Positions 34,343 through 44,919 of a stretch of DNA of 64,000 bases are shown piece after piece (within the stretch, counting starts at the first letter, position 1; every line of letters begins with the position of its first letter). Under the pieces are notes generated by a model. That model saw only the letters and a program-made list of their open reading frames with translations, was not told the origin of the DNA and did no database searches. A program made the translations under genes and the position numbers. Source of the stretch: Oceanospirillaceae bacterium (GTDB taxonomy: Bacteria > Pseudomonadota > Gammaproteobacteria > Pseudomonadales > Balneatricaceae); the NCBI GenBank assembly GCA_018647765.1, contig JABGSN010000041.1:1-64000 (forward strand), given 5' to 3'.

Positions 34343-35089
34343 TTATTCAGCAGCTGCTTCTTCGGCTACTTCAGCCACTTCAACGAATTCGCCAGCAATC
34401 GCTGTGCCGTCGTCTTTGCCAGCTGCACAGGCATCAGCCATAGCAGAAACATAGATTTCGATTGCACGAAGTGCGTCGTCGTTAGCAGGGATAACGTAAT
34501 CGATGCCGTCTGGGTTGCTGTTAGTATCAACGATACCGATAACAGGGATGCCCAACTTGTTGGCTTCGTTGATTGCAATACGCTCATGCTCAACGTCAAC
34601 TACGAACAAAGCGTCTGGTAGGCCGCCCATGTCCTTGATACCGCCAATAGCGCGCTCAAGCTTTTCCATTTCACGTTGACGCATCAACGCTTCTTTCTTA
34701 GTCAACTGCTCAGATGTGCCGTCGTTAAACTGAGTTTCCAAGGTACGGAAACGGTTGATCGACTGACGAATCGTCTTGTAGTTAGTCAACATGCCGCCCA
34801 ACCAACGATGGTTAACATAAGGCATACCAACACGACTAGCGTGTTCTTTAATCAACTTACCTGCCGCGCGCTTAGTACCAACGAACAATACCTTGTTCTT
34901 GTTGGAAGCCATTTTCTCAACGATAGCAAGTGCATCGTTTAGAGCTGGCAAAGTTTGGTCTAGGTTGATGATATGGATCTTGTTACGAGCGCCAAAGATG
35001 TACTGGCCCATTTTTGGGTTCCAGTAACGAGTTTGGTGGCCGAAGTGGGCGCCAGCTTTAAGCAGGTCGCGCATACTTACTTTAGTCAT
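34343..35089 (-). CDS. rpsB: 30S ribosomal protein S2 (ORF extends to 35170; likely start [19 protein letters not shown] at 35089)
   Basis: [38 protein letters not shown]. Confidence 0.98.
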   Translation of the reverse strand: MTKVSMRDLLKAGAHFGHQTRYWNPKMGQYIFGARNKIHIINLDQTLPALNDALAIVEKMASNKNKVLFVGTKRAAGKLIKEHASRVGMPYVNHRWLGGMLTNYKTIRQSINRFRTLETQFNDGTSEQLTKKEALMRQREMEKLERAIGGIKDMGGLPDALFVVDVEHERIAINEANKLGIPVIGIVDTNSNPDGIDYVIPANDDALRAIEIYVSAMADACAAGKDDGTAIAGEFVEVAEVAEEAAAE

Positions 35090-35455
35090 TTTAATTTCCT
35101 TTGTACGGGTTAGGCCTCCATAAACCCTCGCTCCCAGGTAACTACCTGATCGCCATGATTCGATCAACAACCTTAAAGCAGGCTGCCAACACCCAGAACC
35201 ATGTGCCGGTTTATGTGTGACGTTATAGTTTAAGCTCCAAATTCGCTAGCTAGTTCTTTAAAACAGACCAGTTAGAATTTGGGCGCGCAATTTATACCAT
35301 AAAACACACCATGAAGGCAAAATATAATTGCAAACACCACTACATTTTGGCGCTTGTGTTTTTACCATCGATGCATAGCCATCTAATTAATTTTCACTCC
35401 ATGTCTGATATAATTCCTCATAACAAAGCTCACTTGCTAAACACACACCGAGAAG

Positions 35456-36229
35456 TTGATGAATATTCTTATAAAAGACACCGCCGCCATAGAAAAAATG
35501 CGCGTGGCAGGCCGCTTGGCAGCAGAAGTATTGGAAATGATCCACGAGCATGTACAAGTGGGCGTCACCACCAACAAACTCAACCAACTCTGCCATGACT
35601 ATATTGTTGATGTGCAAGAGGCGGTGCCTGCGCCACTCAACTATCACGGTTTCCCTAAGTCTATTTGCACCTCGGTTAACCAAGTGGTTTGCCACGGTAT
35701 TCCCAACGACAAACCACTCAAGAATGGCGACTGGGTCAATATTGACATCACTGTCATAAAAGACGGTTACCATGGTGATACCAGCCGTATGTTTCCGGTA
35801 GGCAAGACAGCGCCCCATTCCGAACGACTAGTCGCCATTACTCAAGAGTGTCTATATAAAGGTATGGCACTGGTTAAACCTGGTGCGCGTTTAGGTGACA
35901 TTGGCCATGCAATCCAAGTGCACGCTGAAGCCAATCACTACTCCATTGTGCAAGAATACTGTGGCCACGGTATTGGTGAAGGCTTCCACGAAGACCCACA
36001 AGTATTGCATTACGGCAAACCCAATACTGGCGTAGAACTCAAACAAGGCATGATATTTACCATTGAGCCCATGCTCAATGCAGGCAAACGCCACGTGAAG
36101 CTAAATAAAAATGACGGCTGGACAGTGACCACCGTAGACAAACGTTTGTCGGCGCAGTTTGAACACACCATATTAGTCACTGCGGACGGCTACGAAAACC
36201 TTACTATGCGTAAAGAAGAAATGGTGTAA
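35456..36229 (+). CDS. map: Methionine aminopeptidase type I
   Basis: IEKMRVAGRLAAEVLEMI; GDWVNIDITVIKDGYHGDTSRMF; GHGIGEGFHEDPQVLHYG. Confidence 0.98.
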   Translation: MMNILIKDTAAIEKMRVAGRLAAEVLEMIHEHVQVGVTTNKLNQLCHDYIVDVQEAVPAPLNYHGFPKSICTSVNQVVCHGIPNDKPLKNGDWVNIDITVIKDGYHGDTSRMFPVGKTAPHSERLVAITQECLYKGMALVKPGARLGDIGHAIQVHAEANHYSIVQEYCGHGIGEGFHEDPQVLHYGKPNTGVELKQGMIFTIEPMLNAGKRHVKLNKNDGWTVTTVDKRLSAQFEHTILVTADGYENLTMRKEEMV

Positions 36230-36231
36230 TC

Positions 36232-38904
36232 GTGTCTGTGGTTAGCGAATCGCTGCAACAACTGCTTATCGACCACACGCAATTGCAGCACCAACTGGCT
36301 GAGCAAGACCCGGCCCATGTATTAAAAACCGCCCTTGAACACGGCCAAGCCAAACTTGATGCCTTGTTCAACGAGCACCAAGAGACCCGTGTTTATGAGC
36401 TAGTGCATGCCCGCGCTTGGATGGTCGATCAAGTCCTGCGCCTCGCTTGGCAACAGTACCCATGGCCAGACCAAGCGGCATTGGTTGCAGTGGGTGGTTA
36501 TGGGCGTGGTGAGTTACATCCACAGTCTGATATCGACTTGCTCATTTTACTCGATAACGATTTACCCGAGTCCAGCTGGCACAACTGCACCCAACAGTTC
36601 ATCACCTTTATTTGGGATTTAGGCTTACAAATTGGCAGCAGTGTACGCAGCCTCAACGACTGCTACGAACAAGCTAACGGTGACATCACCATTGCTACCA
36701 GCTTACTCGAATCACACACTCTTATTGGCAAACCGGAGCTGCTTAAAAAAGTATTCGACTGGGTCATTTCTGAACAAGCCTGGAGCGATGAAGCCTTTTA
36801 TAAAGCCCGCATCAAAGCCCAGCAAAAACGGCACCAGCGTACCAATGACACCGAATACAATTTAGAGCCTAACATCAAAAACTCGGCCGGTGGGCTGCGA
36901 GATATACAAACCATTGGCTGGATTGGCAAACGTCACTTTGGCTTACGCTTCATGGCTCAACTGGCTGATCACGACTACCTCAACCAAACTGAATTAGACA
37001 CCCTTAGACGTGGTATCAACTACCTATGGACCATTCGCTATGCGCTGCATTTAATTGCCAAGCGACCAGAAGACCGACTACTGTTTGACCACCAGCGCAA
37101 ACTCGCCGAATTTTTTGGTTATCTAGACAATGACGATGAACTGGCCGTTGAGCAGTTTATGCATCGTTATTATCGGACCGCCATGCATCTTGCGGAGCTT
37201 AACCAAACGCTACTCCAACTCTTTGACCAAGCCATTTTACATGCTTGCGAAGAGGATAAAGTCGTGTCCATTAACCGTCGCTTTGAATTACGTAACGGCC
37301 GCTTACAAGCGTGTTATCCCACGGTGTTTTTACACCAACCCTACGCCATCATGGAAGCCTTTGTCATTTTGGCCCAAAACCCTCAATGCAACGCCATTGG
37401 TGCCGAGTGCAAACGCTTAATTCAAGCAAGTCGATACTTGATTAACGACAAATATCGCCGTGACATTCGGGTAAACAGCCTCTTTATGGAGCTTTTACGC
37501 TCGCCTGAACGCATGTCCCACACATTGTTAGAAATGCAACGCCAAGGCGTATTAGGCAACTATTTACCCGCCTTCAATAAAATTGTTGGGCGCATGCAGC
37601 ACGATCTTTACCATATTTATACGGTAGATGCCCACACCATGAAGGTGGTGAAGAAGATGCGTGAACTGCGACTACCTAAAGAACAAGAGCGTTTTCCGCT
37701 TTCTGGCCGCTTGGTGCACGAATTGCCCAAAATTGAATTACTGTATATTGCTGGTCTGTATCACGATATCGGCAAAGGTAGTGGGCGCGATCACTCAGTA
37801 GTGGGCGCAGAAGAAGTGCGCCACTTTTGTAGCCAACATCAGTTAGGTAAATGGGATACAGACCTGGTGAGCTGGTTAGTGCGAAATCACCTGCTTATGT
37901 CGATGACGGCGCAAAAACGGGATATCGGCAACCCCGATATCATTCATGAATTCGCCACCAAAATGGGTGACGAGCTCCACTTAGACTACCTTTACGTACT
38001 TACCGTGTGCGACATTAACGCCACCAATCCTGCACTGTGGAATAACTGGCGCGCATCCCTACTCCGCCAGCTTTACACCGCCACCAACCGTGTACTACGT
38101 TTAGGCCTAGATATTCCCGTTGATCACCAGGCACTCATTGAACAAAGCCAAACCGACGCTCGTAAATTATTACAAGCGCAGCGCTTTAATCCCGCCTCGG
38201 TCATGCGCTTGTGGAAAAACTTGGGTGACGACTATTTTATTCGCGAAAATGCAAAAACCATTGCCTGGCATACCCGCACCATCCTCAATCATCAAATTCC
38301 TGGGCCCTTAGTGGCCATTAGCGAAACCTCCTTTAGCGCCTTTGAAGGCGGCACTCAGGTGTTTGTTTACACGCAAGACAGAGCCAATTTATTTGCCGCC
38401 TTGTGTGCCATTCTTGGCCAGCTACAACTCAGCATTCAAGACGCCCGCATTATTACCACCGAAGACGGTTACAGTATGGATACCTTTATTGTGCTGGATG
38501 CCAACGGCACCACGATAAATCAAACGCCAGCCCTGCTAGCCCAGCTTCAACTACGCCTTACCCAAGCCTTGCAAGACCCCATGGACTTTGGTTATCTTGT
38601 CGAGCAAAGGCAACCTAGAACCCATAAACTGTTTAACCAGCCCTCTATCGTCAGCCTGAGCAACCCCCCTGGCCGTAGTTGGACACGCTTGGAATTATCC
38701 AGTGCCGACCGGCAAGGTTTATTGGCTGAGGTGGGTTTAGTCTTTATGCGCTTGGGCATCAGTGTACAAAAAGCCAAGATTCAATCCATTGGCGGCCGTG
38801 TAGAAGATGTCTTCTTCATCACCTTATCCAATGGCGAGCGTATTGTTGATCAATCCCTGCTGCAAACATTAGAAGACAAGATTTGTACTGCCTTAGATAG
38901 CTAA
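36232..38904 (+). CDS. glnD: [Protein-PII] uridylyltransferase / uridylyl-removing enzyme
   Basis: GGYGRGELHPQSDIDLLIL nucleotidyltransferase; HD domain LYHDIGKGSGRDHS; two C-terminal ACT regions. Confidence 0.98.
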   Translation: MSVVSESLQQLLIDHTQLQHQLAEQDPAHVLKTALEHGQAKLDALFNEHQETRVYELVHARAWMVDQVLRLAWQQYPWPDQAALVAVGGYGRGELHPQSDIDLLILLDNDLPESSWHNCTQQFITFIWDLGLQIGSSVRSLNDCYEQANGDITIATSLLESHTLIGKPELLKKVFDWVISEQAWSDEAFYKARIKAQQKRHQRTNDTEYNLEPNIKNSAGGLRDIQTIGWIGKRHFGLRFMAQLADHDYLNQTELDTLRRGINYLWTIRYALHLIAKRPEDRLLFDHQRKLAEFFGYLDNDDELAVEQFMHRYYRTAMHLAELNQTLLQLFDQAILHACEEDKVVSINRRFELRNGRLQACYPTVFLHQPYAIMEAFVILAQNPQCNAIGAECKRLIQASRYLINDKYRRDIRVNSLFMELLRSPERMSHTLLEMQRQGVLGNYLPAFNKIVGRMQHDLYHIYTVDAHTMKVVKKMRELRLPKEQERFPLSGRLVHELPKIELLYIAGLYHDIGKGSGRDHSVVGAEEVRHFCSQHQLGKWDTDLVSWLVRNHLLMSMTAQKRDIGNPDIIHEFATKMGDELHLDYLYVLTVCDINATNPALWNNWRASLLRQLYTATNRVLRLGLDIPVDHQALIEQSQTDARKLLQAQRFNPASVMRLWKNLGDDYFIRENAKTIAWHTRTILNHQIPGPLVAISETSFSAFEGGTQVFVYTQDRANLFAALCAILGQLQLSIQDARIITTEDGYSMDTFIVLDANGTTINQTPALLAQLQLRLTQALQDPMDFGYLVEQRQPRTHKLFNQPSIVSLSNPPGRSWTRLELSSADRQGLLAEVGLVFMRLGISVQKAKIQSIGGRVEDVFFITLSNGERIVDQSLLQTLEDKICTALDS

Positions 38905-38953
38905 AGCGGCTGTAATTCTGCTACTATATTTGCTCCATTTTTTGCACTAGCAA

Positions 38954-39352
38954 ATGCTCACAACCACAACTATTAGAGAACACCCAGTGACTCAAGTTCA
39001 AATGCATGGTATTAGCAATTGCGACACCATTAAAAAAGCCAAAAAGTGGCTCGCAGATGCAGGCATTGAATTTAGCTTTCGTGACTACAAGCAGCAGCCC
39101 CCTAGCATCAGCGAATTACAACAGTGGGTTGAGATGGTTGACTGGGAGCTATTACTTAATAAACGCGGCACTACCTGGCGAAAACTACCTATTGACCAAC
39201 AACAAACTGTTTCGGCAGAAACCGTATGCCAATTACTCGCCGACCAGCCAAGTATGATTAAACGACCTTTGTTATTGCTACAAAGCGGTCCACAAACACA
39301 AGCAGTTGCCGGTTTTAAAGCCGAGCAATATGCCACTATTTTTAAACTATAA
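38954..39352 (+). CDS. ArsC/Spx-family protein, YffB-like
   Basis: MHGISNCDTIKKAKKWLADAGIEFSFRDYK; directly before dapD/dapE. Confidence 0.88.
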   Translation: MLTTTTIREHPVTQVQMHGISNCDTIKKAKKWLADAGIEFSFRDYKQQPPSISELQQWVEMVDWELLLNKRGTTWRKLPIDQQQTVSAETVCQLLADQPSMIKRPLLLLQSGPQTQAVAGFKAEQYATIFKL

Positions 39353-39382
39353 GTTTTAACATTTTATTTATTGGAGAGTTCC

Positions 39383-40420
39383 ATGTCGCATTTTAGTTTT
39401 GCCTTTGGTATCGGCAGCCAGTCTAGCCAAGGCGATTGGTTAGAAGTATTTTACCCACAGCCTGTTTTAAGCCCAAGTGCAGACCTAGTGGCGGCCATTA
39501 CCGGTGTTTTAGGTAGCCAATTAGCGACGGGGAATCATGCCGTGCAAATTGACGCCAAGCAAGCCAGCCAATTAGCCAAGGCGTGCACTATTGCCGGCCA
39601 AGCTGACCAAGCAAAGTGGTTGACTCAAGCCGCAGACAAAGGCCAACCCATGGTGATAACACTACTAGAAACTGACAGTGGCCCAACCACCACGCCAGAG
39701 GTATACCTCAAGCTACAACTACTTTCCACCGGCCTTAAGCAGCCCAACAGTATGGACCTTAATGGTATCTTCGGGTTATTGCCTAACGTGGCTTGGACCA
39801 ACGAAGGCGCAGTGGCCATTGATGATTTAACGCAACGTCAAATGGACGCTCGCCTACGTGGGGAATGGCTACACGTGAACGCCGTCGACAAGTTCCCCCG
39901 CATGGCCGACTACGCCGTGCCCAAGGGCATTCGTATAGGCGATGCATCCCGTGTTCGTTTAGGCGCTCACGTTGCCGAAGGCACCACCGTCATGCACGAA
40001 GGTTTCATTAACTTCAACGCTGGCACCTTGGGCCACGGCATGATTGAAGGCCGCATCTCTGCGGGTGTTACCGTGGGCAACAACAGCGACTTAGGTGGTG
40101 GCTGCTCTACCATGGGCACGCTTTCTGGCGGCGGAAAAATTGTTAACTCAGTGGGTGCAGACAGTCTTATTGGTGCCAATGCTGGCATGGGTATTCCTAT
40201 TGGTGATCGCTGCATCATTGAAGCAGGTTTGTATATTACGGGTGGTTCTAAAGTGGCCTTGCTCGACATGAATAACGAGCTAGTAGATACAGTTAAAGCG
40301 GCTAGCCTTGCCGGTAAGCCAGACCTTCTGTTCCGTCGTAACTCATTGAACGGTCGTATTGAAGTAAAACCTAACCGTACCGCGGTTGAGTTGAACGCCG
40401 ACCTACACACCAACAACTAA
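39383..40420 (+). CDS. dapD: 2,3,4,5-tetrahydropyridine-2,6-dicarboxylate N-succinyltransferase (long form)
   Basis: [44 protein letters not shown]; 346 aa from ATG. Confidence 0.96.
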   Translation: MSHFSFAFGIGSQSSQGDWLEVFYPQPVLSPSADLVAAITGVLGSQLATGNHAVQIDAKQASQLAKACTIAGQADQAKWLTQAADKGQPMVITLLETDSGPTTTPEVYLKLQLLSTGLKQPNSMDLNGIFGLLPNVAWTNEGAVAIDDLTQRQMDARLRGEWLHVNAVDKFPRMADYAVPKGIRIGDASRVRLGAHVAEGTTVMHEGFINFNAGTLGHGMIEGRISAGVTVGNNSDLGGGCSTMGTLSGGGKIVNSVGADSLIGANAGMGIPIGDRCIIEAGLYITGGSKVALLDMNNELVDTVKAASLAGKPDLLFRRNSLNGRIEVKPNRTAVELNADLHTNN

Positions 40421-40433
40421 GAAGCCTAAATCC

Positions 40434-41576
40434 ATGTCTGTGTCACCAACCATTGCCTTAACCCAAGACTTGATTAGCCGCGCTTCGGTCACGCCAGAAG
40501 ATAAAGGCTGTCAAGCATTGATGATCGCTCGTTTAGAAGCCATTGGTTTCACCGTAGAGCGCATGCGTTTTGGTGAAGTCGATAATTTTTGGGCACGTCG
40601 TGGCACACAAAAACCTGTGCTGGCGTTTGCTGGCCACACCGACGTGGTGCCCAGCGGCCCAGTCGATCAATGGCACACGCCGCCGTTTGAACCGACCATT
40701 AAGGACGGCTACATTTATGGCCGGGGTGCAGCCGACATGAAAGGCAGCCTTGCCGCTTGGGTTGTGGCGCTAGAAGAGTTTATTGCGCAACACCCTAATC
40801 ACCGGGGCAGCTTAGCTCTGTTAATCACCAGCGATGAGGAAGGACCGTTTGTAGACGGCACCACTCGAGTGATTGATACCTTAGAGGCCCGTGGTGAGAA
40901 AATGGATTGGTGTATTGTGGGTGAGCCGTCATCCACCAACACCCTAGGCGACGTGATTAAAAACGGCCGCCGTGGTTCGTTAACTGCCAATATTACTGCA
41001 AAAGGCATTCAAGGCCACGTGGCCTACCCTCACTTAGTGGACAACCCAATTCACAAAGTGGCGCCGGCTCTAGCAGAACTTGCGGCCACCACTTGGGACC
41101 AAGGCAACGACTTTTTCCCACCCACCAGCTTCCAAATTGCCAACATTAACGGCGGTACTGGCGCTTCTAACGTGGTACCAGGTCATGTAGAGGTGATGTG
41201 TAATTTTCGCTATTCCACCGAACTGACGGCCGATGACTTAACTGCCAAACTAGAGGCTATTTTAGACAGCCACAAGGTGGACTATGACATCCGCTGGACC
41301 TATAACGGCCTGCCCTTCTTAACAGCCTCCGGCGCATTAGTTGATGCCTGCCGTGATGCCATTAAAGCCACCACCGGCACCGACACAGAGCTGTCTACTG
41401 CTGGCGGCACCTCAGACGGACGTTTCATTGCCCCCACCGGTGCCCAAGTGGTTGAACTAGGGCCGTGCAATGGCACTATTCATAAGCTTAACGAGTGTGT
41501 CAAAGTCAGTGACTTGGAGCAACTGACGGATGTTTATCTGGGTGTATTAACGCGCTTGATGGCGCAGGGGTCATAA
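40434..41576 (+). CDS. dapE: Succinyl-diaminopimelate desuccinylase
   Basis: [78 protein letters not shown]. Confidence 0.98.
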   Translation: MSVSPTIALTQDLISRASVTPEDKGCQALMIARLEAIGFTVERMRFGEVDNFWARRGTQKPVLAFAGHTDVVPSGPVDQWHTPPFEPTIKDGYIYGRGAADMKGSLAAWVVALEEFIAQHPNHRGSLALLITSDEEGPFVDGTTRVIDTLEARGEKMDWCIVGEPSSTNTLGDVIKNGRRGSLTANITAKGIQGHVAYPHLVDNPIHKVAPALAELAATTWDQGNDFFPPTSFQIANINGGTGASNVVPGHVEVMCNFRYSTELTADDLTAKLEAILDSHKVDYDIRWTYNGLPFLTASGALVDACRDAIKATTGTDTELSTAGGTSDGRFIAPTGAQVVELGPCNGTIHKLNECVKVSDLEQLTDVYLGVLTRLMAQGS

Positions 41577-41578
41577 CT

Positions 41579-41971
41579 ATGACGTCGCCCCAAGCCGCCA
41601 TCCAAACAGATATTGAAATATACATTAAGTCCGTCAGTCCCGAAGTCATAAAGGCTTGGTTAGAAAACTGCACCTCTAGCTTAACAGTAAAAAGCTCGAG
41701 CCCTAAACGTCAGGCTTATTGGGCAACCTTTGCAGGCACTGAGCAAGAGTTTGAAATTATTACCCTTAACAAGGTTGAAAGTAACTTCAGTAGTGTTTGG
41801 TTTAATACCAGCAACACACCATGGGTAGACGACAGGGCCTGCGCCCTCAGTGCTCTTGCACACTTTCAATCAAGCGTACGATGCGTTGCATCGGGCTGGC
41901 AAGAAGGTGACGCCCCGGATCAGTGGTTAAATATTGATACCCAAGGCGAAACCACTATTGATTGGTTATAA
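41579..41971 (+). CDS. Hypothetical protein downstream of dapE
   Basis: 130 aa ORF 2 bp after dapE; likely translationally linked; no recognised motif. Confidence 0.7.
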   Translation: MTSPQAAIQTDIEIYIKSVSPEVIKAWLENCTSSLTVKSSSPKRQAYWATFAGTEQEFEIITLNKVESNFSSVWFNTSNTPWVDDRACALSALAHFQSSVRCVASGWQEGDAPDQWLNIDTQGETTIDWL

Positions 41972-42125
41972 ACCATGCACATGATTAAAGTTGTGACTGT
42001 AGTTACAACCACAGCTATAGTCGCAAGCCACCGATTTCCATACCAAGCCAACAATCCATAAAAACTTTATCTATTGCCTGATTTTGTGTAACAGTTAGGG
42101 GTTCAATACGATTAAGGACAGTAAC

Positions 42126-42953
42126 ATGCTCACCCCCAATCAGCTCGACCACTTTAATCAGCAAGGTTACCTAGTGATCCAGGACTTTATCAAGCCCCAA
42201 CAACGCCATGCATTAATGGCTCGGGCTCAACAGCTGATTGAAGACTTTGAGCCACCCATAAAACGGTCAGTATTCACCACCGACGAACAGGAACGCACTA
42301 GTGATGACTACTTTTTGAGTTCGGGCAATCAAACACGCTTTTTCTTTGAAGAAAAAGCCATCGACAGCGACGGCAACTTCACCGTAGCCAAGCAGCAATC
42401 CATCAATAAGATAGGCCATGGACAACATGAGCATGACCCGGTCTACAAAGCTACGGTAACTGCGTTAGATTTTAACAACATAGGACAGCAACTGGGGCTA
42501 AATAAACCCCGCGCAGTACAGTCTATGCATATCTTTAAACAGCCCGGAATCGGCGGTGAAGTAGGTCTGCATCAAGATTCTACCTTTTTATACACGCAGC
42601 CAAAAAGCTGTATTGGCTTTTGGATGGCATTAGAAGACGCCACCGTAGATAACGGTTGTTTGCAAGCCATGGCTGGGGGGCACACAATCCCACTAAAGCA
42701 GCGCTTTAAGCGTGCAGCCAATGGCGGCACAGAATTTGAAACTCTCGATACCAGTCCATGGCCAGAACAGCCACTGACTATGCTGGAGGTGCCTGCCGGC
42801 ACTTTGATCATCTTGCATGGGCAACTACCTCACTACAGCGCTGCCAATACGTCAAATCATTCTCGTCAAGCCTTTACCCTGCATTTGGTGGACCAGGCCT
42901 GCGACTACCCTGACGACAATTGGCTAGTGATCGGCGATGAGTCGCCTACCTAA
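42126..42953 (+). CDS. Phytanoyl-CoA dioxygenase (PhyH) family protein
   Basis: Fe(II)/2OG-type HQDSTFLYT...WMALEDATVDNGCLQAMAGGH; HYSAANTSNHSRQAFTLH. Confidence 0.9.
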   Translation: MLTPNQLDHFNQQGYLVIQDFIKPQQRHALMARAQQLIEDFEPPIKRSVFTTDEQERTSDDYFLSSGNQTRFFFEEKAIDSDGNFTVAKQQSINKIGHGQHEHDPVYKATVTALDFNNIGQQLGLNKPRAVQSMHIFKQPGIGGEVGLHQDSTFLYTQPKSCIGFWMALEDATVDNGCLQAMAGGHTIPLKQRFKRAANGGTEFETLDTSPWPEQPLTMLEVPAGTLIILHGQLPHYSAANTSNHSRQAFTLHLVDQACDYPDDNWLVIGDESPT

Positions 42954-43355
42954 CACTACTGAGGGGTCCACCACATAGTCTAGGTGATCATAAAAATCCA
43001 ACACCTTAAGGTTGCTGTCGCGCACATAAAGATTAATTTTTGGACACTCAAGCGCCAACAAAAAGGTGTCACAATAAGCCATCAGCAACCGGCCTAAACC
43101 TCGCCCTTGGTAGGATGGGTGAACGGCTAGGTAATATACGCTACCACGATGGCCGTCATAGCCTAACATTACGCTGGCCACTAGCGATTCTTGGTCACGT
43201 ACTACAAACAATCCGCCCACAGGATCTTTGAGCTTACGCTCGATATCTTTATGGGGATCGTTCCAGTGCTTGGTAAGGCCACACTCTTGCCACAGCAGCA
43301 CTAACGCGTCGGTATGCGCCACATCAAAACGCTCTACCGCGTATTCAGGCGTCAT
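42924..43355 (-). CDS. GNAT acetyltransferase, YpeA-like (ORF extends to 43388)
   Basis: LWQECGLTKHWNDPHKDIERKL; GYDGHRGSVYYLAVHPSYQGRGLGRLLM; very like YpeA. Confidence 0.9.
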   Translation of the reverse strand: MTPEYAVERFDVAHTDALVLLWQECGLTKHWNDPHKDIERKLKDPVGGLFVVRDQESLVASVMLGYDGHRGSVYYLAVHPSYQGRGLGRLLMAYCDTFLLALECPKINLYVRDSNLKVLDFYDHLDYVVDPSVVLGRRLIADH

Positions 43356-44322
43356 GGTCCTTACCCAACCAAGCCAATAGATCGTCAATCACTTGCTGTT
43401 TGTTAGGCTCATTAATCATCTCATGGCGGCCATTGGGGTAGAGCTTGTAAGTCACGTCTAGAGCACCGGCTCTTTTTAGCGCCCTTTCCAAAGCCACTAC
43501 ATAACCACCTTGATTACCCACTGGGTCCTTGGCCCCAGAGAACATATAAATGGGTAAGTTAGGATCAATTTTGGCCATAGACTCTGGATCATGCACGTCC
43601 GATAAGCCATGGAACAAGTCGAACCAAAATTGATTGCTTATGTCATGGCCGGCCAAGGGGTCTGCTATATAAGCATCAACCACCTCATTATCTGAACTTA
43701 TCCAGTCTTTAGGCGTGCGAGCAGGCTTAAAGGCATTGTTATAATGACCAAAGGTTAGTCGATCAATTAAACTGCTACGGCCCAAAGGCCCTTGCCGCCA
43801 GCGCTCAAATACGGTCGTAATGAGGCCTAGGCGATATAACCAAGGGGGCCTATAACTACTGGAAGAAAGTACTAAACCCTTGAGGTGGGGTTTTAACCGC
43901 TTGGCATAGCGTTGCACCACATGTGTAGCCACAAACGTACCCATACTATGGCCAAAAATTGTTAAGGGCTGTGTCCATTGCGCTTGCAAGTGCCCAATGA
44001 TCGTCGCCTGATCAGCAACAAGCTTATTCCACCCATCGTGGTCAGCAACGTGACCTCGCTGTGCATCAGATACACAAGTTAAGCCGTGGCCACGATAGTC
44101 GCCGACACTCACATTGTATCCGGCGGGATTTAGCTGTTTGGCTAGAGCACCGTATCGAGCACCATGCTCACCTACACCGTGCATGATATGCAGCCACCCA
44201 ATGGCGTCAGTGACCGGCCACAGATGAACTTGTAAAACAACATCGGTGTCGTCTTCAGCTTCAATACTGATTAATTGATGGTTATCTTGTAACAATGTTC
44301 GAGGCCTAGTTTTAGAAAACAA
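43345..44322 (-). CDS. Alpha/beta hydrolase, lysophospholipase/monoacylglycerol-lipase type
   Basis: HIMHGVGEHGARYGALAKQLN; VGDYRGHG; IFGHSMGTFVA; YPNGRHEMINE. Confidence 0.92.
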   Translation of the reverse strand: MFSKTRPRTLLQDNHQLISIEAEDDTDVVLQVHLWPVTDAIGWLHIMHGVGEHGARYGALAKQLNPAGYNVSVGDYRGHGLTCVSDAQRGHVADHDGWNKLVADQATIIGHLQAQWTQPLTIFGHSMGTFVATHVVQRYAKRLKPHLKGLVLSSSSYRPPWLYRLGLITTVFERWRQGPLGRSSLIDRLTFGHYNNAFKPARTPKDWISSDNEVVDAYIADPLAGHDISNQFWFDLFHGLSDVHDPESMAKIDPNLPIYMFSGAKDPVGNQGGYVVALERALKRAGALDVTYKLYPNGRHEMINEPNKQQVIDDLLAWLGKDHDA

Positions 44323-44375
44323 GGCCCATTAAAGAGCAATCAAAGGGGACCTGCAATAAAAACCTTGCAGTCAAT

Positions 44376-44735
44376 CTATTCGCTGGCTGTGAAATCAAAC
44401 GCAAACAGTTCGCGACTCCAGCAACCGGCACGTGTAAAGTCCAAAGCCAGTAACTCATCACCGTAACCAAGCTTGGCTAAGGCGTAGGCATCTAGCTCTT
44501 CGGGCAAGCTAACTGCAGCTTCAGCCCGACGTTGCTTAAAGCTGGCACTTTGATAACTAAATTCCTGTGCTTCTTGATCGTACACACAAGCCAAATGCTC
44601 ACACGGGTGCAAACCTTGCAGGTCGTCCTCTTGGCGATTGCCACAAACCGGACAACACAACCCTGCCACAGAGGCGCTTTGATAAACCGGCGCATACGAT
44701 ACGCGGCTAGGTAAAAAACTATGGGTTATGTTCAT
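44376..44735 (-). CDS. Hypothetical protein with CPxCG zinc-ribbon-like motif
   Basis: LCCPVCGNRQEDDLQGLHPCEHLACVYDQEAQEF. Confidence 0.65.
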   Translation of the reverse strand: MNITHSFLPSRVSYAPVYQSASVAGLCCPVCGNRQEDDLQGLHPCEHLACVYDQEAQEFSYQSASFKQRRAEAAVSLPEELDAYALAKLGYGDELLALDFTRAGCWSRELFAFDFTASE

Positions 44736-44919
44736 TTAATTGGCTTCCAAGAACTGTTTGTAACAATGGAGCCATAGTACAAGATTTTGAGTGGCTGCTG
44801 GGTGAGCATTATTTACGCTAGGTGAGCGAAACTAATACACGTGCCAGATTTGCACTCATGTTAAGACAAGACCATAATGGCTGCACACTCAATTGCCATA
44901 TTCATAAAGGAATAAATTT

